In this document: piece by piece, positions 26,060 through 35,062 of the stretch
Layout of the letters: each line of letters starts with the position of its first letter
How positions within the stretch are numbered: position 1 is the first letter of the stretch
Assembly (NCBI GenBank): GCA_014379405.1
Contig: JACMLU010000010.1
Location: 186,001 to 250,000 of the forward strand
From: Flavobacterium sp.
GTDB lineage: Bacteria > Bacteroidota > Bacteroidia > Flavobacteriales > Flavobacteriaceae
Direction of reading: 5' to 3'
Length of the DNA stretch: 64,000 nt
Notes under the pieces: generated by a model
What the model saw: only the letters and a program-made list of their open reading frames with translations
Database searches by the model: none
What the model was told of the DNA's origin: nothing
Made by a program: the position numbers and the translations under genes

Positions 26060-28000
26060 ATGAACAACAAAATCGTTTGTATCAGTGCGTTATTCGTATT
26101 GATGACCAACTGTGTTTTTGCACAACAAAAAGACAGCAATGCATCCAAAACTGAATTGGATGAAGTAGTGATTTCTGATTCTAAATTTGCTTTGCCAAAA
26201 GAAAAATCAGGAAAAGTGATTACCAAAATCACTTCCGAAGATTTAAAAATGAAGGAAGGGCAAAGTGTAGCGACCATTCTTAATTCGGTTACAGGTGTCG
26301 AAATCAACGGGAGTCAAAGTGCTGCCGGAAAAAATTTGGGTTACTACATTCGTGGAGGAAAGAGCAATCAAGTGCTTATTCTTATTGACGGAATCCCGGT
26401 TACCGATGCATCGGGAATTAGTCTAGAATATGATTTGCGTTTACTTCCTGCCGAGCAAGTGGAAAGCATCGAAATTATGAAAGGCGCTTCGAGTACCTTG
26501 TACGGAACTGGTGCTGCCACAGGGGTAATCAATATCACGTTAAAAAAAGCGGGCAAGAAAGCGATTCAAGGAAATGGGTATTTGAACGCCGGTACTTATA
26601 ACACGGCATTCACTTCTAAGAAAAGTCCACAGGATTACAATCAAGGATTTTCTGTAAATGGAAATCTGAAAAAGTTTAATTATTTTGCGTCGTTGAATAG
26701 TAGCGAAACGACAGGGATGTCACAAATTGCTTCTCCAAATGAGAATGTAGTTTATGAAGAAGACCGTTTTTCGAGAATCAACTATTTGGCTAAGTTAGGT
26801 TATAAAGCCAGCGATAAATTGACCCTGGATTTCTTTGGAAATTACGACAAAGTTGACAATGATTATGATGGAGGTTTCGACAATACAGGTACAAACGATA
26901 TTAGCCAAAATCATTCGAAATCAGAACAATCTCGATTTGGTTTTTTGCCAAAGTACAAATACAACAAAGGAGAATTTGTATTGAATTCAAGCTTTAATCA
27001 AATTGCACGTTCTTACGACGAATTGGATACTTATTCTGGAACGGTTGGGTTTTCGAAATACGATTCCAGAAATGTGAATGTTGATGCATTTAATAAATAT
27101 GAAATTACACAATCTTTGTTTGTTGTGGCTGGTGCTCAATATCAGTTTTTTGATATGAACAGTGTAACGCCTTATGGTGATATTGCCAAGGAAAGTGCCA
27201 AATTTAATATGATTGATCCCTACATTACGGGAGTTTACACTTCGGATTTTGGGTTGAACGTCAATGCTGGAGCACGATTGAATATTCATAGCGAATACGG
27301 GAATCAGTTAGTTTATAATGTGAATCCATCGTATGATTTCAAATCGTTTCCATTGAAAGTTTTGGCTTCATACAGTACGGCTTTCGTGACGCCAAGTTTG
27401 TACCAATTGTATTCTCCATACGGAAATACAGCTTTGACACCAGAGAAAAACACCACCGTTGAAGCAGGTTTTGAAACGAAACTATTAGATAAGAAAATTA
27501 TATTTTCTGCGGTAGGATTTTATCGTGAGCAAACTGATTTTATAGGGTTTTCATCAGCCTATAAATACATCAATATTGAAGGAACGAATAAGGCCAAAGG
27601 GGTTGAGACTGAAATCACCTTTGCCGTGAGCGAAAAATTAAAATGGATTTCTAATTATACTTTCACCCAAGTAGACAAAGCTTTGGATCGATTGATTCCG
27701 AAGCATAAAGTGAATTCATCATTGGATTTTCAAATTTGCCCAAGAACTACTTTTAACGTAAATTATCAATATGTTGATGGTAGAAATGATGCTTTCTTTG
27801 ATGGAAATACTTTTGCTACTCAAAATATAGTTCTAGGTTCTTACCAATTGGTAAATGCTTCCTTGAACTATGAATTGGTAAAAAATAGATTAAGCATTTT
27901 TGGTGCAGCTACCAATATTTTGAATGAAGAATTCGTTGAAAATGTTGGGTACAACACTAAAGGTAGAAACTATAAATTGGGGTTGAATATTAAATTATAA
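26060..28000 (+). CDS. btuB: TonB-dependent cobalamin receptor
   Basis: This 646-residue outer-membrane receptor has a signal peptide (about residues 1-22, ending FAQ). Its plug domain (about 45-150) contains IRGGKSNQVLILIDGIPVTD and VESIEIMKGASSTLYGTGA. A 22-strand barrel follows and ends GRNYKLGLNIKL, with a terminal hydrophobic residue suited to BAM recognition. The cobalamin riboswitch just upstream identifies the substrate. It is divergent from btuFC and ends at a bidirectional terminator. Confidence 0.92.
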   Translation: MNNKIVCISALFVLMTNCVFAQQKDSNASKTELDEVVISDSKFALPKEKSGKVITKITSEDLKMKEGQSVATILNSVTGVEINGSQSAAGKNLGYYIRGGKSNQVLILIDGIPVTDASGISLEYDLRLLPAEQVESIEIMKGASSTLYGTGAATGVINITLKKAGKKAIQGNGYLNAGTYNTAFTSKKSPQDYNQGFSVNGNLKKFNYFASLNSSETTGMSQIASPNENVVYEEDRFSRINYLAKLGYKASDKLTLDFFGNYDKVDNDYDGGFDNTGTNDISQNHSKSEQSRFGFLPKYKYNKGEFVLNSSFNQIARSYDELDTYSGTVGFSKYDSRNVNVDAFNKYEITQSLFVVAGAQYQFFDMNSVTPYGDIAKESAKFNMIDPYITGVYTSDFGLNVNAGARLNIHSEYGNQLVYNVNPSYDFKSFPLKVLASYSTAFVTPSLYQLYSPYGNTALTPEKNTTVEAGFETKLLDKKIIFSAVGFYREQTDFIGFSSAYKYINIEGTNKAKGVETEITFAVSEKLKWISNYTFTQVDKALDRLIPKHKVNSSLDFQICPRTTFNVNYQYVDGRNDAFFDGNTFATQNIVLGSYQLVNASLNYELVKNRLSIFGAATNILNEEFVENVGYNTKGRNYKLGLNIKL

Positions 28001-28018
28001 GTCCAAAATTTAGTAATA

Positions 28019-28052
28019 AAAAAGAGGCTTCTAGTGATGAGAGCCTCTTTTT
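28019..28052. terminator. Bidirectional terminator after btuB
   Basis: A perfect 11-bp stem (AAAAAGAGGCT / AGCCTCTTTTT) has a 12-base loop and A/T runs on both sides. Confidence 0.9.
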
Positions 28053-28133
28053 GCGTTTTATGTTTTTTTTATTTTATATTCGAAACAAATTTTAGAATGC
28101 TTTCGGCAATTTTGTCTTGTTCCTTGTCATCGG

Positions 28134-28688
28134 TTAGTTTTTTTTGTCTTTATCATTGGACAAATAGCCAATTTCAATGAGTACAACTGGAACAGTTGAT
28201 TTTTTTATAATAAAAAAGGGAGCATTTTTTATTTCTCCCACTTTAAAGCTATCATTTTTGGACATTTCATTGCTTAATTTCATTGCATAATCGTTTGACA
28301 TTTCATACAACTCAGAATCTTTATTTACATACAATTCAATTCCAGATTTGTCTTGGTTTTTTGAAGCATTTACGTGTAAAGATAAAACTAAATCTGGCTT
28401 GATTGCATTGATAATATCGACTCTTTTTTGTAAAGATATTGACTCATCTGAATTTCTGGTAAAATGAAGCACTACATTTTCATTCTTGTTTAACGCCTTG
28501 ATTTTATTGGCAATTTGTTCTACAATTTGTTTTTCGTTAATCGAGTTATAAATCGCTCCAAAATCATCGCCTCCGTGAGCAACGTCAATAACCACATTTA
28601 TCTGTTTCGGTTCAGAATGTTTTGGATTTACAAACGCGAAAGAAATAAATGCAGTAAAAAGCAAAAATAATTGTGTTGGTTTTTTCAT
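28134..28688 (-). CDS. N-acetylmuramoyl-L-alanine amidase, frameshifted at the 3' end
   Basis: This is an Amidase_3 enzyme that cleaves the amide between muramic acid and L-Ala in peptidoglycan. The signal peptide is about residues 1-22. Zinc and catalytic residues are visible: VIDVAHGGDD (His38), Glu52, SLHVNAS (His105) and VLIEIGYLSN near the end. The frame stops at 28134 after DKDKKN, just past a run of eight A residues. Adding one A continues the frame as LTDDKEQDKIAESILKFVS and stops at 28069-28071, a normal amidase C-terminal helix. So the gene is shortened from about 206 to 184 residues. All active-site residues precede the shift. A sequencing error in the A run is possible. Confidence 0.85.
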   Translation of the reverse strand: MKKPTQLFLLFTAFISFAFVNPKHSEPKQINVVIDVAHGGDDFGAIYNSINEKQIVEQIANKIKALNKNENVVLHFTRNSDESISLQKRVDIINAIKPDLVLSLHVNASKNQDKSGIELYVNKDSELYEMSNDYAMKLSNEMSKNDSFKVGEIKNAPFFIIKKSTVPVVLIEIGYLSNDKDKKN

Positions 28689-28763
28689 AAGATTTAGGTT
28701 TGATTAATAATGTTTATTAAGGATTAATTGATTAAATCTTATTTTATTGTGTTGATTTTTAAC

Positions 28764-30239
28764 TTATTCCAAAGCTTTCAATAAACCTTCTGGAGCTTTG
28801 TTAAGATACATTTGGTTTTGCATACTATTTATGGATTTTGAATCTTTAAAATTTTCAAATTGAAGTCCAGGTGTGCTTTGTTTCGTTTTTGCAGTTCCAG
28901 TGATTTTGCCAATAGCGAGATTCAACAAAGGTTCTGTCGAGCTGCCAAGAACATCAAGAGTACTTAAGGTTTCTTTCAATTTAAAAGTAGGTTCTAATCC
29001 ACTTTGATAATCGCCAAAACCTACCGAGTTGACTATTTTCAAAACAAGTGGCTGCATCGCATAACGGTGGTTTGGGTTTCTATTTTCTTTTCCGAATGTT
29101 GGCGAATCATACAAAGTTACTGAACCCACATTTTTACCAGTAGTTACATCTCCAATTTGAACAACAGCAATGTGTGGTTTCAATCCGTTAATCACCAATT
29201 CGCTCGCTGAAGCTGAACTTGCAGAAGTTAAAATATAAACTTTGGTCATACCAACACTTTTAATGGATGCAGTTCCCATTTTGTCGGTAAATAAATTTTT
29301 CAATGATTCGGGATCGTTGGCAGCAAAATAGGATTCAATTTTGGCATTCCATTGTTGTTTTGCGAACACCTGTCCGGTAAATTGTCCAGTAATCATACTT
29401 GCTAGTCTTGTTGCAGTTTGAATAGAGCCACCACCATTGTAACGTAAATCAAGAACCAAATCAGTGATTCCTTGTGATTTAAATACTCCAAAAGCATCGT
29501 TAAGTTGGGTGTCGTAATTGGCATAAAAACCATTATACATCAAGTAACCAATTTTATGGGAGCCAGCAACAATTACTTTGTTTACCAAAATAGGATTTTC
29601 GTCTAAAACGGTTTTTGTCAAAGCAACAGATTTTCCGTTTGGAGTGAATGCTCCACCGTTTATGTCGGCCATATTTAGAGTATAGTCGTTATTTGAACCG
29701 AGCAATAATGCTTGGTAATTGCTTAGAGTAAGTTGGGTTCCATTTACACCATAAAAAACATCGCCACGTTTGATGTTTTTTGTAGCTGCATCCGAATTGG
29801 GGATAATATAGCGCACCCAACCAATTAGTTCTGATGAATTTTGTGATTTGTAGCTTAAGCCAAATTCCACACCGTTATTGTTGGTCGTTCCTTGAAGTTG
29901 TCCTTCTAATTCTAAATAATCATCTACAATCCAGCTGAATCTATCCACGGCTTCAGTAGCAGGATATAGACTTTCGGGCTTGTATAATAAGCTTTCGAAC
30001 AAGTTTTCTGGTTTTGGATATCCAGTTAAAAAATTATTCAGTTTGGCTTGTGTTTCGAATTTATTATCAGATAAATTAGGAACATCGGCTTGCCATAAAT
30101 AGTAAAGATTCAGTCCTTTCCAAATAAAGTCGTTTACTTCTAGATTTACGGGTGCGGCAACATCGTCATTGTCCTGGCAACTTTGTAATCCAAGTGCAAC
30201 TAAAAAGAATATGATTATGAGTTTGAATTTTGTTGTCAT
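28764..30239 (-). CDS. S41 family peptidase, lipoprotein
   Basis: This 491-residue protein has a lipobox (LGLQSC, Cys21), so it is a lipid-anchored envelope protease. A helical N-terminal domain typical of the Bacteroidota S41 group (NDFIWKGLNLYYLWQADVPN) is followed by a PDZ-like segment near residues 110-200. The C-terminal-processing peptidase core has DLVLDLRYNGGGSIQTATRL, the serine motif TSASSASASELVINGL and IGDVTTGKNVGS with the supporting Lys. It is divergent from the DUF4252 pair, with 117 bp between them. The target is unknown. Confidence 0.9.
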   Translation of the reverse strand: MTTKFKLIIIFFLVALGLQSCQDNDDVAAPVNLEVNDFIWKGLNLYYLWQADVPNLSDNKFETQAKLNNFLTGYPKPENLFESLLYKPESLYPATEAVDRFSWIVDDYLELEGQLQGTTNNNGVEFGLSYKSQNSSELIGWVRYIIPNSDAATKNIKRGDVFYGVNGTQLTLSNYQALLLGSNNDYTLNMADINGGAFTPNGKSVALTKTVLDENPILVNKVIVAGSHKIGYLMYNGFYANYDTQLNDAFGVFKSQGITDLVLDLRYNGGGSIQTATRLASMITGQFTGQVFAKQQWNAKIESYFAANDPESLKNLFTDKMGTASIKSVGMTKVYILTSASSASASELVINGLKPHIAVVQIGDVTTGKNVGSVTLYDSPTFGKENRNPNHRYAMQPLVLKIVNSVGFGDYQSGLEPTFKLKETLSTLDVLGSSTEPLLNLAIGKITGTAKTKQSTPGLQFENFKDSKSINSMQNQMYLNKAPEGLLKALE

Positions 30240-30356
30240 ATTTGGGGTTTTAATATAAGTAACGTAAAAATATTAACTTTAGTTTTATTTTATGGTCTTT
30301 GTAACAAAAAATAAGTTAGATTCGTTATAGTTTTAGACTGTTTAATAAACGTCTAA

Positions 30357-30725
30357 ATGCGCCAGGATAATTATGTGAAATTTATAGCTTTTACTAAAAC
30401 AAAATCTTTTTGGGAAATGGAAGTAGAAAATGGTACTCAAGAAAAAGCATTAAAATCTAAAACGTTGAATTTGGGATGGGTTTCCATTGGCACTTTGGTC
30501 ATTGTTTTGTCGGGAATTGGGGCGTATGGCTATTTTAATTATCGTGATGTTGACCAAATGCAAAACCTTGGAACTTATGATGATCCCGAAGTTGCTTTCA
30601 GGGAAACACAAAAAGCATTGTCAATTTTGTCAACTCATTTAAAAATTGGCATAGAAAGTGTACAGTATGTTCAAGAATACGACAATTCAAAAAATTTAAT
30701 TTTTAAAAAACAAAAATCAAAATGA
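30357..30725 (+). CDS. Hypothetical single-pass membrane protein upstream of DUF4252
   Basis: This 122-residue protein has one membrane segment (LGWVSIGTLVIVLSGIGAYGYF, about residues 44-65) and a C-terminal part DPEVAFRETQKALSILSTHL. That tail is typical of the small membrane gene that usually lies between an ECF sigma factor and DUF4252 genes in Flavobacteria. The usual cytoplasmic N-terminal part seems shortened or replaced, and no sigma factor lies upstream. Starts at 30357 or at the ATG for residue 21 are both possible. The stop overlaps the next ATG (ATGA). Confidence 0.65.
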   Translation: MRQDNYVKFIAFTKTKSFWEMEVENGTQEKALKSKTLNLGWVSIGTLVIVLSGIGAYGYFNYRDVDQMQNLGTYDDPEVAFRETQKALSILSTHLKIGIESVQYVQEYDNSKNLIFKKQKSK

Positions 30726-31252
30726 GAAAATTTATATTGACAGTAATATTGTTATTTGTTTCCAATGTGTTTTTTGCGCAGTCTGGCTTTGAAAAATATG
30801 ATGGACAAGAAGGAGTAACTTCTATAATCGTCAACAAGAAAATGTTCCAAATGATGGGGAGTGTCAAGGTTGATGCCAATGATAAGGAAACTCAACAGTA
30901 TTTGAGCCTGATGAAAAAATTGGATAACCTGAAAGTATTTACAACCTCTAGCACAAAGATTGCCGCCGATATGAAATTGTCTGCCGATAAATATATGAAA
31001 ACATCTGGTTTGGAAGAATTGATGCGTGTAAACGATAGCGGAAAAAATGTGAAAATATGGGTAAAATCAGGATCTACAGATACTCAAGTCAAGGAGCTTT
31101 TGATGTTTATCGAAGATGGGAGCAAGAAAGATGAAACGGTATTGATGTCGTTGACCGGAGATTTTGCTTTAAGTGAAATCGCTATCCTGACTGATAAAAT
31201 GAAGATTCCCGGCGGAGAAGATTTGAAGAAAGCCACAAAAGGGAAGAAATAA
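30722..31252 (+). CDS. DUF4252 domain protein
   Basis: This 176-residue secreted protein has a signal peptide (about residues 1-19, ending FAQ). The mature part has the DUF4252 pattern: VTSIIVNKKMFQMM, LDNLKVFTTSS, MKTSGLEELMRVNDSGKNV, then TQVKELLMFI and a short beta strand before a Lys-rich tail. The function of the family is unknown. Translation is coupled to the preceding membrane protein by a 4-bp overlap, and a terminator follows. Confidence 0.88.
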   Translation: MRKFILTVILLFVSNVFFAQSGFEKYDGQEGVTSIIVNKKMFQMMGSVKVDANDKETQQYLSLMKKLDNLKVFTTSSTKIAADMKLSADKYMKTSGLEELMRVNDSGKNVKIWVKSGSTDTQVKELLMFIEDGSKKDETVLMSLTGDFALSEIAILTDKMKIPGGEDLKKATKGKK

Positions 31253-31271
31253 TGAAATTACTTTTTGTAGA

Positions 31272-31307
31272 AAAAAAATACCTCAATGTGAATTGAGGTA
31301 TTTTTTT
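31272..31307 (+). terminator. Terminator after the DUF4252 gene
   Basis: A stem AAATACCTCAA / TTGAGGTATTT with a 6-base loop is followed by T residues. The A-rich left flank makes it work on both strands. Confidence 0.88.
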
Positions 31308-31329
31308 GGTTTAAAGGTTGTTTTTTGGT

Positions 31330-31674
31330 TTAAATTCTGCCATTCAGCAATTTGTTGTATAAATCAATGCTTTTTGTTGAAATTTGTGTCAAATTGTATT
31401 TTTTGAAAAGCATATCAAAGTATAGTTTTGATTTTTGAAAATCTTTGTCCTTGTAATAATAATTTCCCAAGTATTCCAGCATTTCAATAGATTCATATCC
31501 TTTTTGAATAACTCTTTCGTATGTGGCGTGCACATCGATCTTAGCATATTTTTTCTTGTTGATTGAATCGTAAAAAACGGTTTGGGAAAAAACATCAGAT
31601 ACGCCAAATAATAAAAATAAAAGGATAAAGAATCCTGATAATTTAAAATTTGATTTAGCTGCCTTTTTTCTCAT
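31330..31674 (-). CDS. Small secreted protein with a single TPR-like unit
   Basis: This 114-residue protein has a basic start and signal peptide (about residues 1-30, ending FSQ). The rest, KYAKIDVHATYERVIQKGYE then LEYLGNYYYKDKDFQKSKLY, looks like one or two TPR helices. The arrangement is similar to the N-terminal part of large OmpA-type flavobacterial proteins, but nothing follows. It may be a remnant of such a gene or a short independent TPR protein. It has no operon partner. Confidence 0.6.
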   Translation of the reverse strand: MRKKAAKSNFKLSGFFILLFLLFGVSDVFSQTVFYDSINKKKYAKIDVHATYERVIQKGYESIEMLEYLGNYYYKDKDFQKSKLYFDMLFKKYNLTQISTKSIDLYNKLLNGRI

Positions 31675-31998
31675 ATTTATACTACTTAATTAATAGTGGG
31701 TAGCTAATTTACATTTTTTAAATTAATATGCAAATTATACTGTATATTTTTTACGGATAATTCATTTATTTTTAGATTGTTCTTGAATATTGTAAGTGTT
31801 TTTTTTCTTAATTTGGTTTGTCTATTTTCATTGCTTAAGAGCAGAACTTTTATGATTGATTCAAATTTTCGTACTCGATTCAGTAAATGGAGCATTAGTA
31901 ATACGCTCATTGAAGTCTCATTTAATAAAAAGGACTTGAGTATAAAACTTAAGTCCTTGATTTTTATGATTATAAAAATATTTTAAAAATCACAAATT
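31675..31998. other. Intergenic gap with one terminator
   Basis: This 324-bp AT-rich gap lies between a small secreted protein gene and the first PUL hydrolase. A hairpin at 31930-31958 is listed separately. A short frame at 31777-31986 encodes a hydrophobic run without family features and is not considered a gene. Confidence 0.6.
31930..31958 (-). terminator. Terminator after the first PUL hydrolase
   Basis: The 11-bp stem (AAGGACTTGAG / CTTAAGTCCTT, one G-U pair) with a 7-base loop is followed on the minus strand by a T-rich tract. It lies 41 bp past the hydrolase stop and marks the end of the susCD transcript. Confidence 0.8.
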
Positions 31999-33372
31999 CT
32001 AGAGTTTAGACTCATCTGGAGCTTTCTCGTTAATGAAATGTTGGTTGGTATAAACTGTTCTGTATATTTCATTATTTTTAAAAACATAGGTATGTGTTGC
32101 CAATGCTTCGATTGCACCTGTATAAACTATAGTACTGCTGGCATCTATATTTAATTGGACATTTCCATTTGCAGTTGTTGCGGTTTTATTTAGATGCAAG
32201 GTAAATGTAGCTGGTGTATTTGCTCTGTTCATAACCATCACACTTATTGTATTTCCATCTACTGAACCAAAAGTAATTATATCAACTAATGATGATTTTC
32301 CATCTGCATAAATACCTTTAAAGTTTTTGGCAATCATTTGCATGTGGCGATAACTTGGTCTAGGGGTTTTATTTAGTCCATCAATAAAACTAAAATCAGA
32401 ACCAGTCCTGCTTCCACTATTCTCATACATACTCCAAGTTGTGGCATAAGTAGCTCCATATTTCATACATAAATCTAACACTCCCGCAAACATTTGTCCG
32501 TTTTTCCAGGAATGAACACGAGATCCATCTTTAGCATTAAATTCTCCAATAGCCCATCCTAAGGCATCATCTCCGGTACGCCCCAACTGAATATTTACGG
32601 CATCAATTTTTGTTTTACATTTAATAATTGATCCTTTAAAATCTTCAATACCTGCATACGCCAAATCAATATTTCCGTCTTGTGGATACCTGTGCCAAGA
32701 CAATCCATCACAATAATAATAATTTTTGCCAGTGACTTTTCCAGCAATATTATTTTTACCTCCAAACAAATCGTTCATAGCATCTTCCATATAGTAACAT
32801 TCGTCTGGGCCATATATTTTTATAGTAGGATCTACCGCTTTCATAGCCGCCGCAAGTGGTTTAAAATAAGCTTCTACTAATGCACCCATAGTTGAAGTGG
32901 CTGGCTGGTTTAATTTTAACCAAGGCTCATTTCCAATATTCCAATATTTAATTGCTTTACCACTTGCTAAATCAACGTTAAAATATTTAACATAATCTGC
33001 GACCGCAGCTGTCGTTGCAAATTGAGATACTTGTAAAATTGGTTCGGCACCCATTGCTTGAATTCTTTTAACCCAGTCTAATAACTCTGCCTTGGTAGGC
33101 ATATTGTCATTATAACCATTCCCTCCTATACGTAGTGACCCAAGACCGCATGCAGCAGTTATAGTCCAAATTTGATCTGTTGGATTTTTATACCATACAT
33201 TGTTTCCTACCAGCATTGGACTTATTTTGGTTCCTACCACTGTAGTAGGTGGAACTACTGGTGGCGGAACAACAGCTGGTGGATTATTTCCACTACCATT
33301 TGCGGAATCTTTGCTACAAGAAAAGTTTAGCAAAATAATGAACGCTCCAAAAAAGATACTTTTTTTAATCAT
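31999..33372 (-). CDS. Clan GH-A-type glycoside hydrolase lipoprotein, family unassigned (copy 1)
   Basis: This 457-residue lipoprotein has lipobox LLNFSC (Cys19) and a Pro-rich linker (about residues 30-45). The catalytic part has clan GH-A features: IKYWNIGNEPW with presumed acid/base Glu149, LSWHRYP, and WAIGEFNAKDG with presumed nucleophile Glu277 (spacing 128). A C-terminal beta domain (about 355-457) follows. It is most likely an outer-surface enzyme acting on the PUL glycan. It could not be assigned to a numbered GH family. It is a close tandem paralogue of the next gene and lies downstream of susD. Confidence 0.75.
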   Translation of the reverse strand: MIKKSIFFGAFIILLNFSCSKDSANGSGNNPPAVVPPPVVPPTTVVGTKISPMLVGNNVWYKNPTDQIWTITAACGLGSLRIGGNGYNDNMPTKAELLDWVKRIQAMGAEPILQVSQFATTAAVADYVKYFNVDLASGKAIKYWNIGNEPWLKLNQPATSTMGALVEAYFKPLAAAMKAVDPTIKIYGPDECYYMEDAMNDLFGGKNNIAGKVTGKNYYYCDGLSWHRYPQDGNIDLAYAGIEDFKGSIIKCKTKIDAVNIQLGRTGDDALGWAIGEFNAKDGSRVHSWKNGQMFAGVLDLCMKYGATYATTWSMYENSGSRTGSDFSFIDGLNKTPRPSYRHMQMIAKNFKGIYADGKSSLVDIITFGSVDGNTISVMVMNRANTPATFTLHLNKTATTANGNVQLNIDASSTIVYTGAIEALATHTYVFKNNEIYRTVYTNQHFINEKAPDESKL

Positions 33373-33527
33373 TTTTTAATTTTTTAATATTAATACTAAT
33401 TTTTATTGTTGCTATTTGAGGATATAAAAAGCCCTCTTTTTAAAAAATTGCACTCAATTTTTCGGGAATTTAAAAGGATATCATTCCAAAGGTTTTTCTG
33501 GATTGAATGTGATTTGGTATTAATAAA

Positions 33528-34886
33528 TTAAAGTTTAGATTCATCTGGTGCTTTTTCATTAATGAAATGTTGGTTGGTGTATACTGTCCTTAATATTTCA
33601 TTGTTTTTAAAAACATAGATATAGGTGGCCAATGCTTCAATATTGCCCTTATAAACTATCGCACTATTTGCATCTATATTCAATGTTGCATTAGTTTGGT
33701 CAGCTACTTCGGTTTTGTTTAGATGCAATGTGAAAGAAGCGGGTTTGTTTGCCCTATTCATAATCATTACACTTATTTTGTTTCCATCTACTGAACCGAA
33801 AGTGATTATGTCTGATAATGAGGACTTTCCTTCTGCATAAATGCCTTTAAAGTTTTTAGCAATCATTTGCATATGGCGATAACTTGGTCTAGGAGTCATA
33901 TTTGCTCCATCAATAGAACTAAAATCAGTCCCTTTTCTGTTGCCATTATTTTCAAACATACTCCATGTTGTGGCATAAGTTGCGCCATATTTCATGCATA
34001 AATCCAACACTCCTCCAAACATTTGCCCGTTTTGCCATGTGTGAACTTGTGGTCCACCTTTTGCATTGTATTCTCCAATTCCCCATCCAAGAGCATTGTC
34101 ACCTGAACGGTTGTGCTTAGCATTAACAAAATCAACTTTGGCTTTGCATTTTATAATGGATTTTTTAAAATCCTCAATTCCTTCGTAGGCAAGATTTATA
34201 TTGGTGTCTTGAGGATAACGGTGCCAAGATATACCATCGCAATAATAATAGTCTTTGCCAGGAATTTTTCCAGAAATATCATTTTTACCGCCAAACAAAT
34301 CGTTCATTGCCTCATCCATAAAATAACATTCGTCAGGGCCATATATTTTAATAGTTGGGTCAACTAGTTTCATCGCAGCCGAACAAGGTTTGAAATAAGC
34401 TTCGACCATTGCTCCAACAGTTGAAAGAGCTGGTTTACCGTTTTGCAACCAAGGTTCGTTACCAATATTCCAATATTTAATTGCTTTACCGCTCGCTAAA
34501 TCCACATTGAAATACTTCACTAAATCCGCGGCTGCAGTAGCAGGAGAATATTGTGAAACTTGCATAATAGGCTCAGCGCCCATAGCTTGAATGCGTTTAA
34601 CCCAGTCTAATAATTCTGCTTTAGAAGGCATTTTTTTATCAAAAGAGTGACCGCCAATGCGAATGGAAGTTACGCCAGATTGAGCGGTTAAATCCCATAT
34701 TTGATTCGTTGGATTTATGAACCAAACATTGTTTCCTACCAGAAGGGGGCTTATTTGAGTTCCTGAAACTGCATTTGTATGTGCTTTGTAAGTAGCACTT
34801 TCTTTTATAAATACGGTTGATTTGTTGGAACATGAAGTGTTTAGCGCGAATGCCAGCACTCCATAAAATAGATATTTATTAATCAT
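33528..34886 (-). CDS. Clan GH-A-type glycoside hydrolase lipoprotein, family unassigned (copy 2)
   Basis: This 452-residue lipoprotein (lipobox LNTSC, Cys19) is collinear with copy 1 and largely identical over the catalytic region and tail. Its presumed catalytic residues are Glu144 in NIGNEPW and Glu272 in GIGEYNAKGG, again 128 apart. It lacks the Pro-rich linker of copy 1. The last 18 residues of both are the same (TVYTNQHFINEKAPDESK plus Leu). A 155-bp gap separates it from copy 1, and it follows susD by 176 bp with a terminator-like hairpin between. The pair suggests a recent duplication with substrate-range divergence. Confidence 0.75.
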   Translation of the reverse strand: MINKYLFYGVLAFALNTSCSNKSTVFIKESATYKAHTNAVSGTQISPLLVGNNVWFINPTNQIWDLTAQSGVTSIRIGGHSFDKKMPSKAELLDWVKRIQAMGAEPIMQVSQYSPATAAADLVKYFNVDLASGKAIKYWNIGNEPWLQNGKPALSTVGAMVEAYFKPCSAAMKLVDPTIKIYGPDECYFMDEAMNDLFGGKNDISGKIPGKDYYYCDGISWHRYPQDTNINLAYEGIEDFKKSIIKCKAKVDFVNAKHNRSGDNALGWGIGEYNAKGGPQVHTWQNGQMFGGVLDLCMKYGATYATTWSMFENNGNRKGTDFSSIDGANMTPRPSYRHMQMIAKNFKGIYAEGKSSLSDIITFGSVDGNKISVMIMNRANKPASFTLHLNKTEVADQTNATLNIDANSAIVYKGNIEALATYIYVFKNNEILRTVYTNQHFINEKAPDESKL

Positions 34887-35005
34887 AGTCGATTATTTCA
34901 TATAAATAGTGATTAAAAACAAGGAATTAGATGAGTAAAAGGTGACATCACAAATAGTTTGAATGAAACTATTCATGTGCTTTGTTGGAAAAAAAAGAGA
35001 TAAAA

Positions 35006-35028
35006 GAGGTCAGAAAAAATCTAACCTC
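35006..35028 (-). terminator. Hairpin after susD (minus strand)
   Basis: GAGGTCAGA pairs with TCTAACCTC (one mismatch, 5-base loop), and the minus strand continues into a T-rich stretch. It may reduce read-through from susCD into the hydrolase genes. Confidence 0.6.
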
Positions 35029-35062
35029 AATTACCTCAATCAACTTACTAACCAAAAATATT

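Noticed and set aside
31777-31986. 69-residue frame in the gap before the PUL
   Set aside because: It is hydrophobic, has no family match I recognise, and ends across a terminator hairpin; probably chance in AT-rich DNA.
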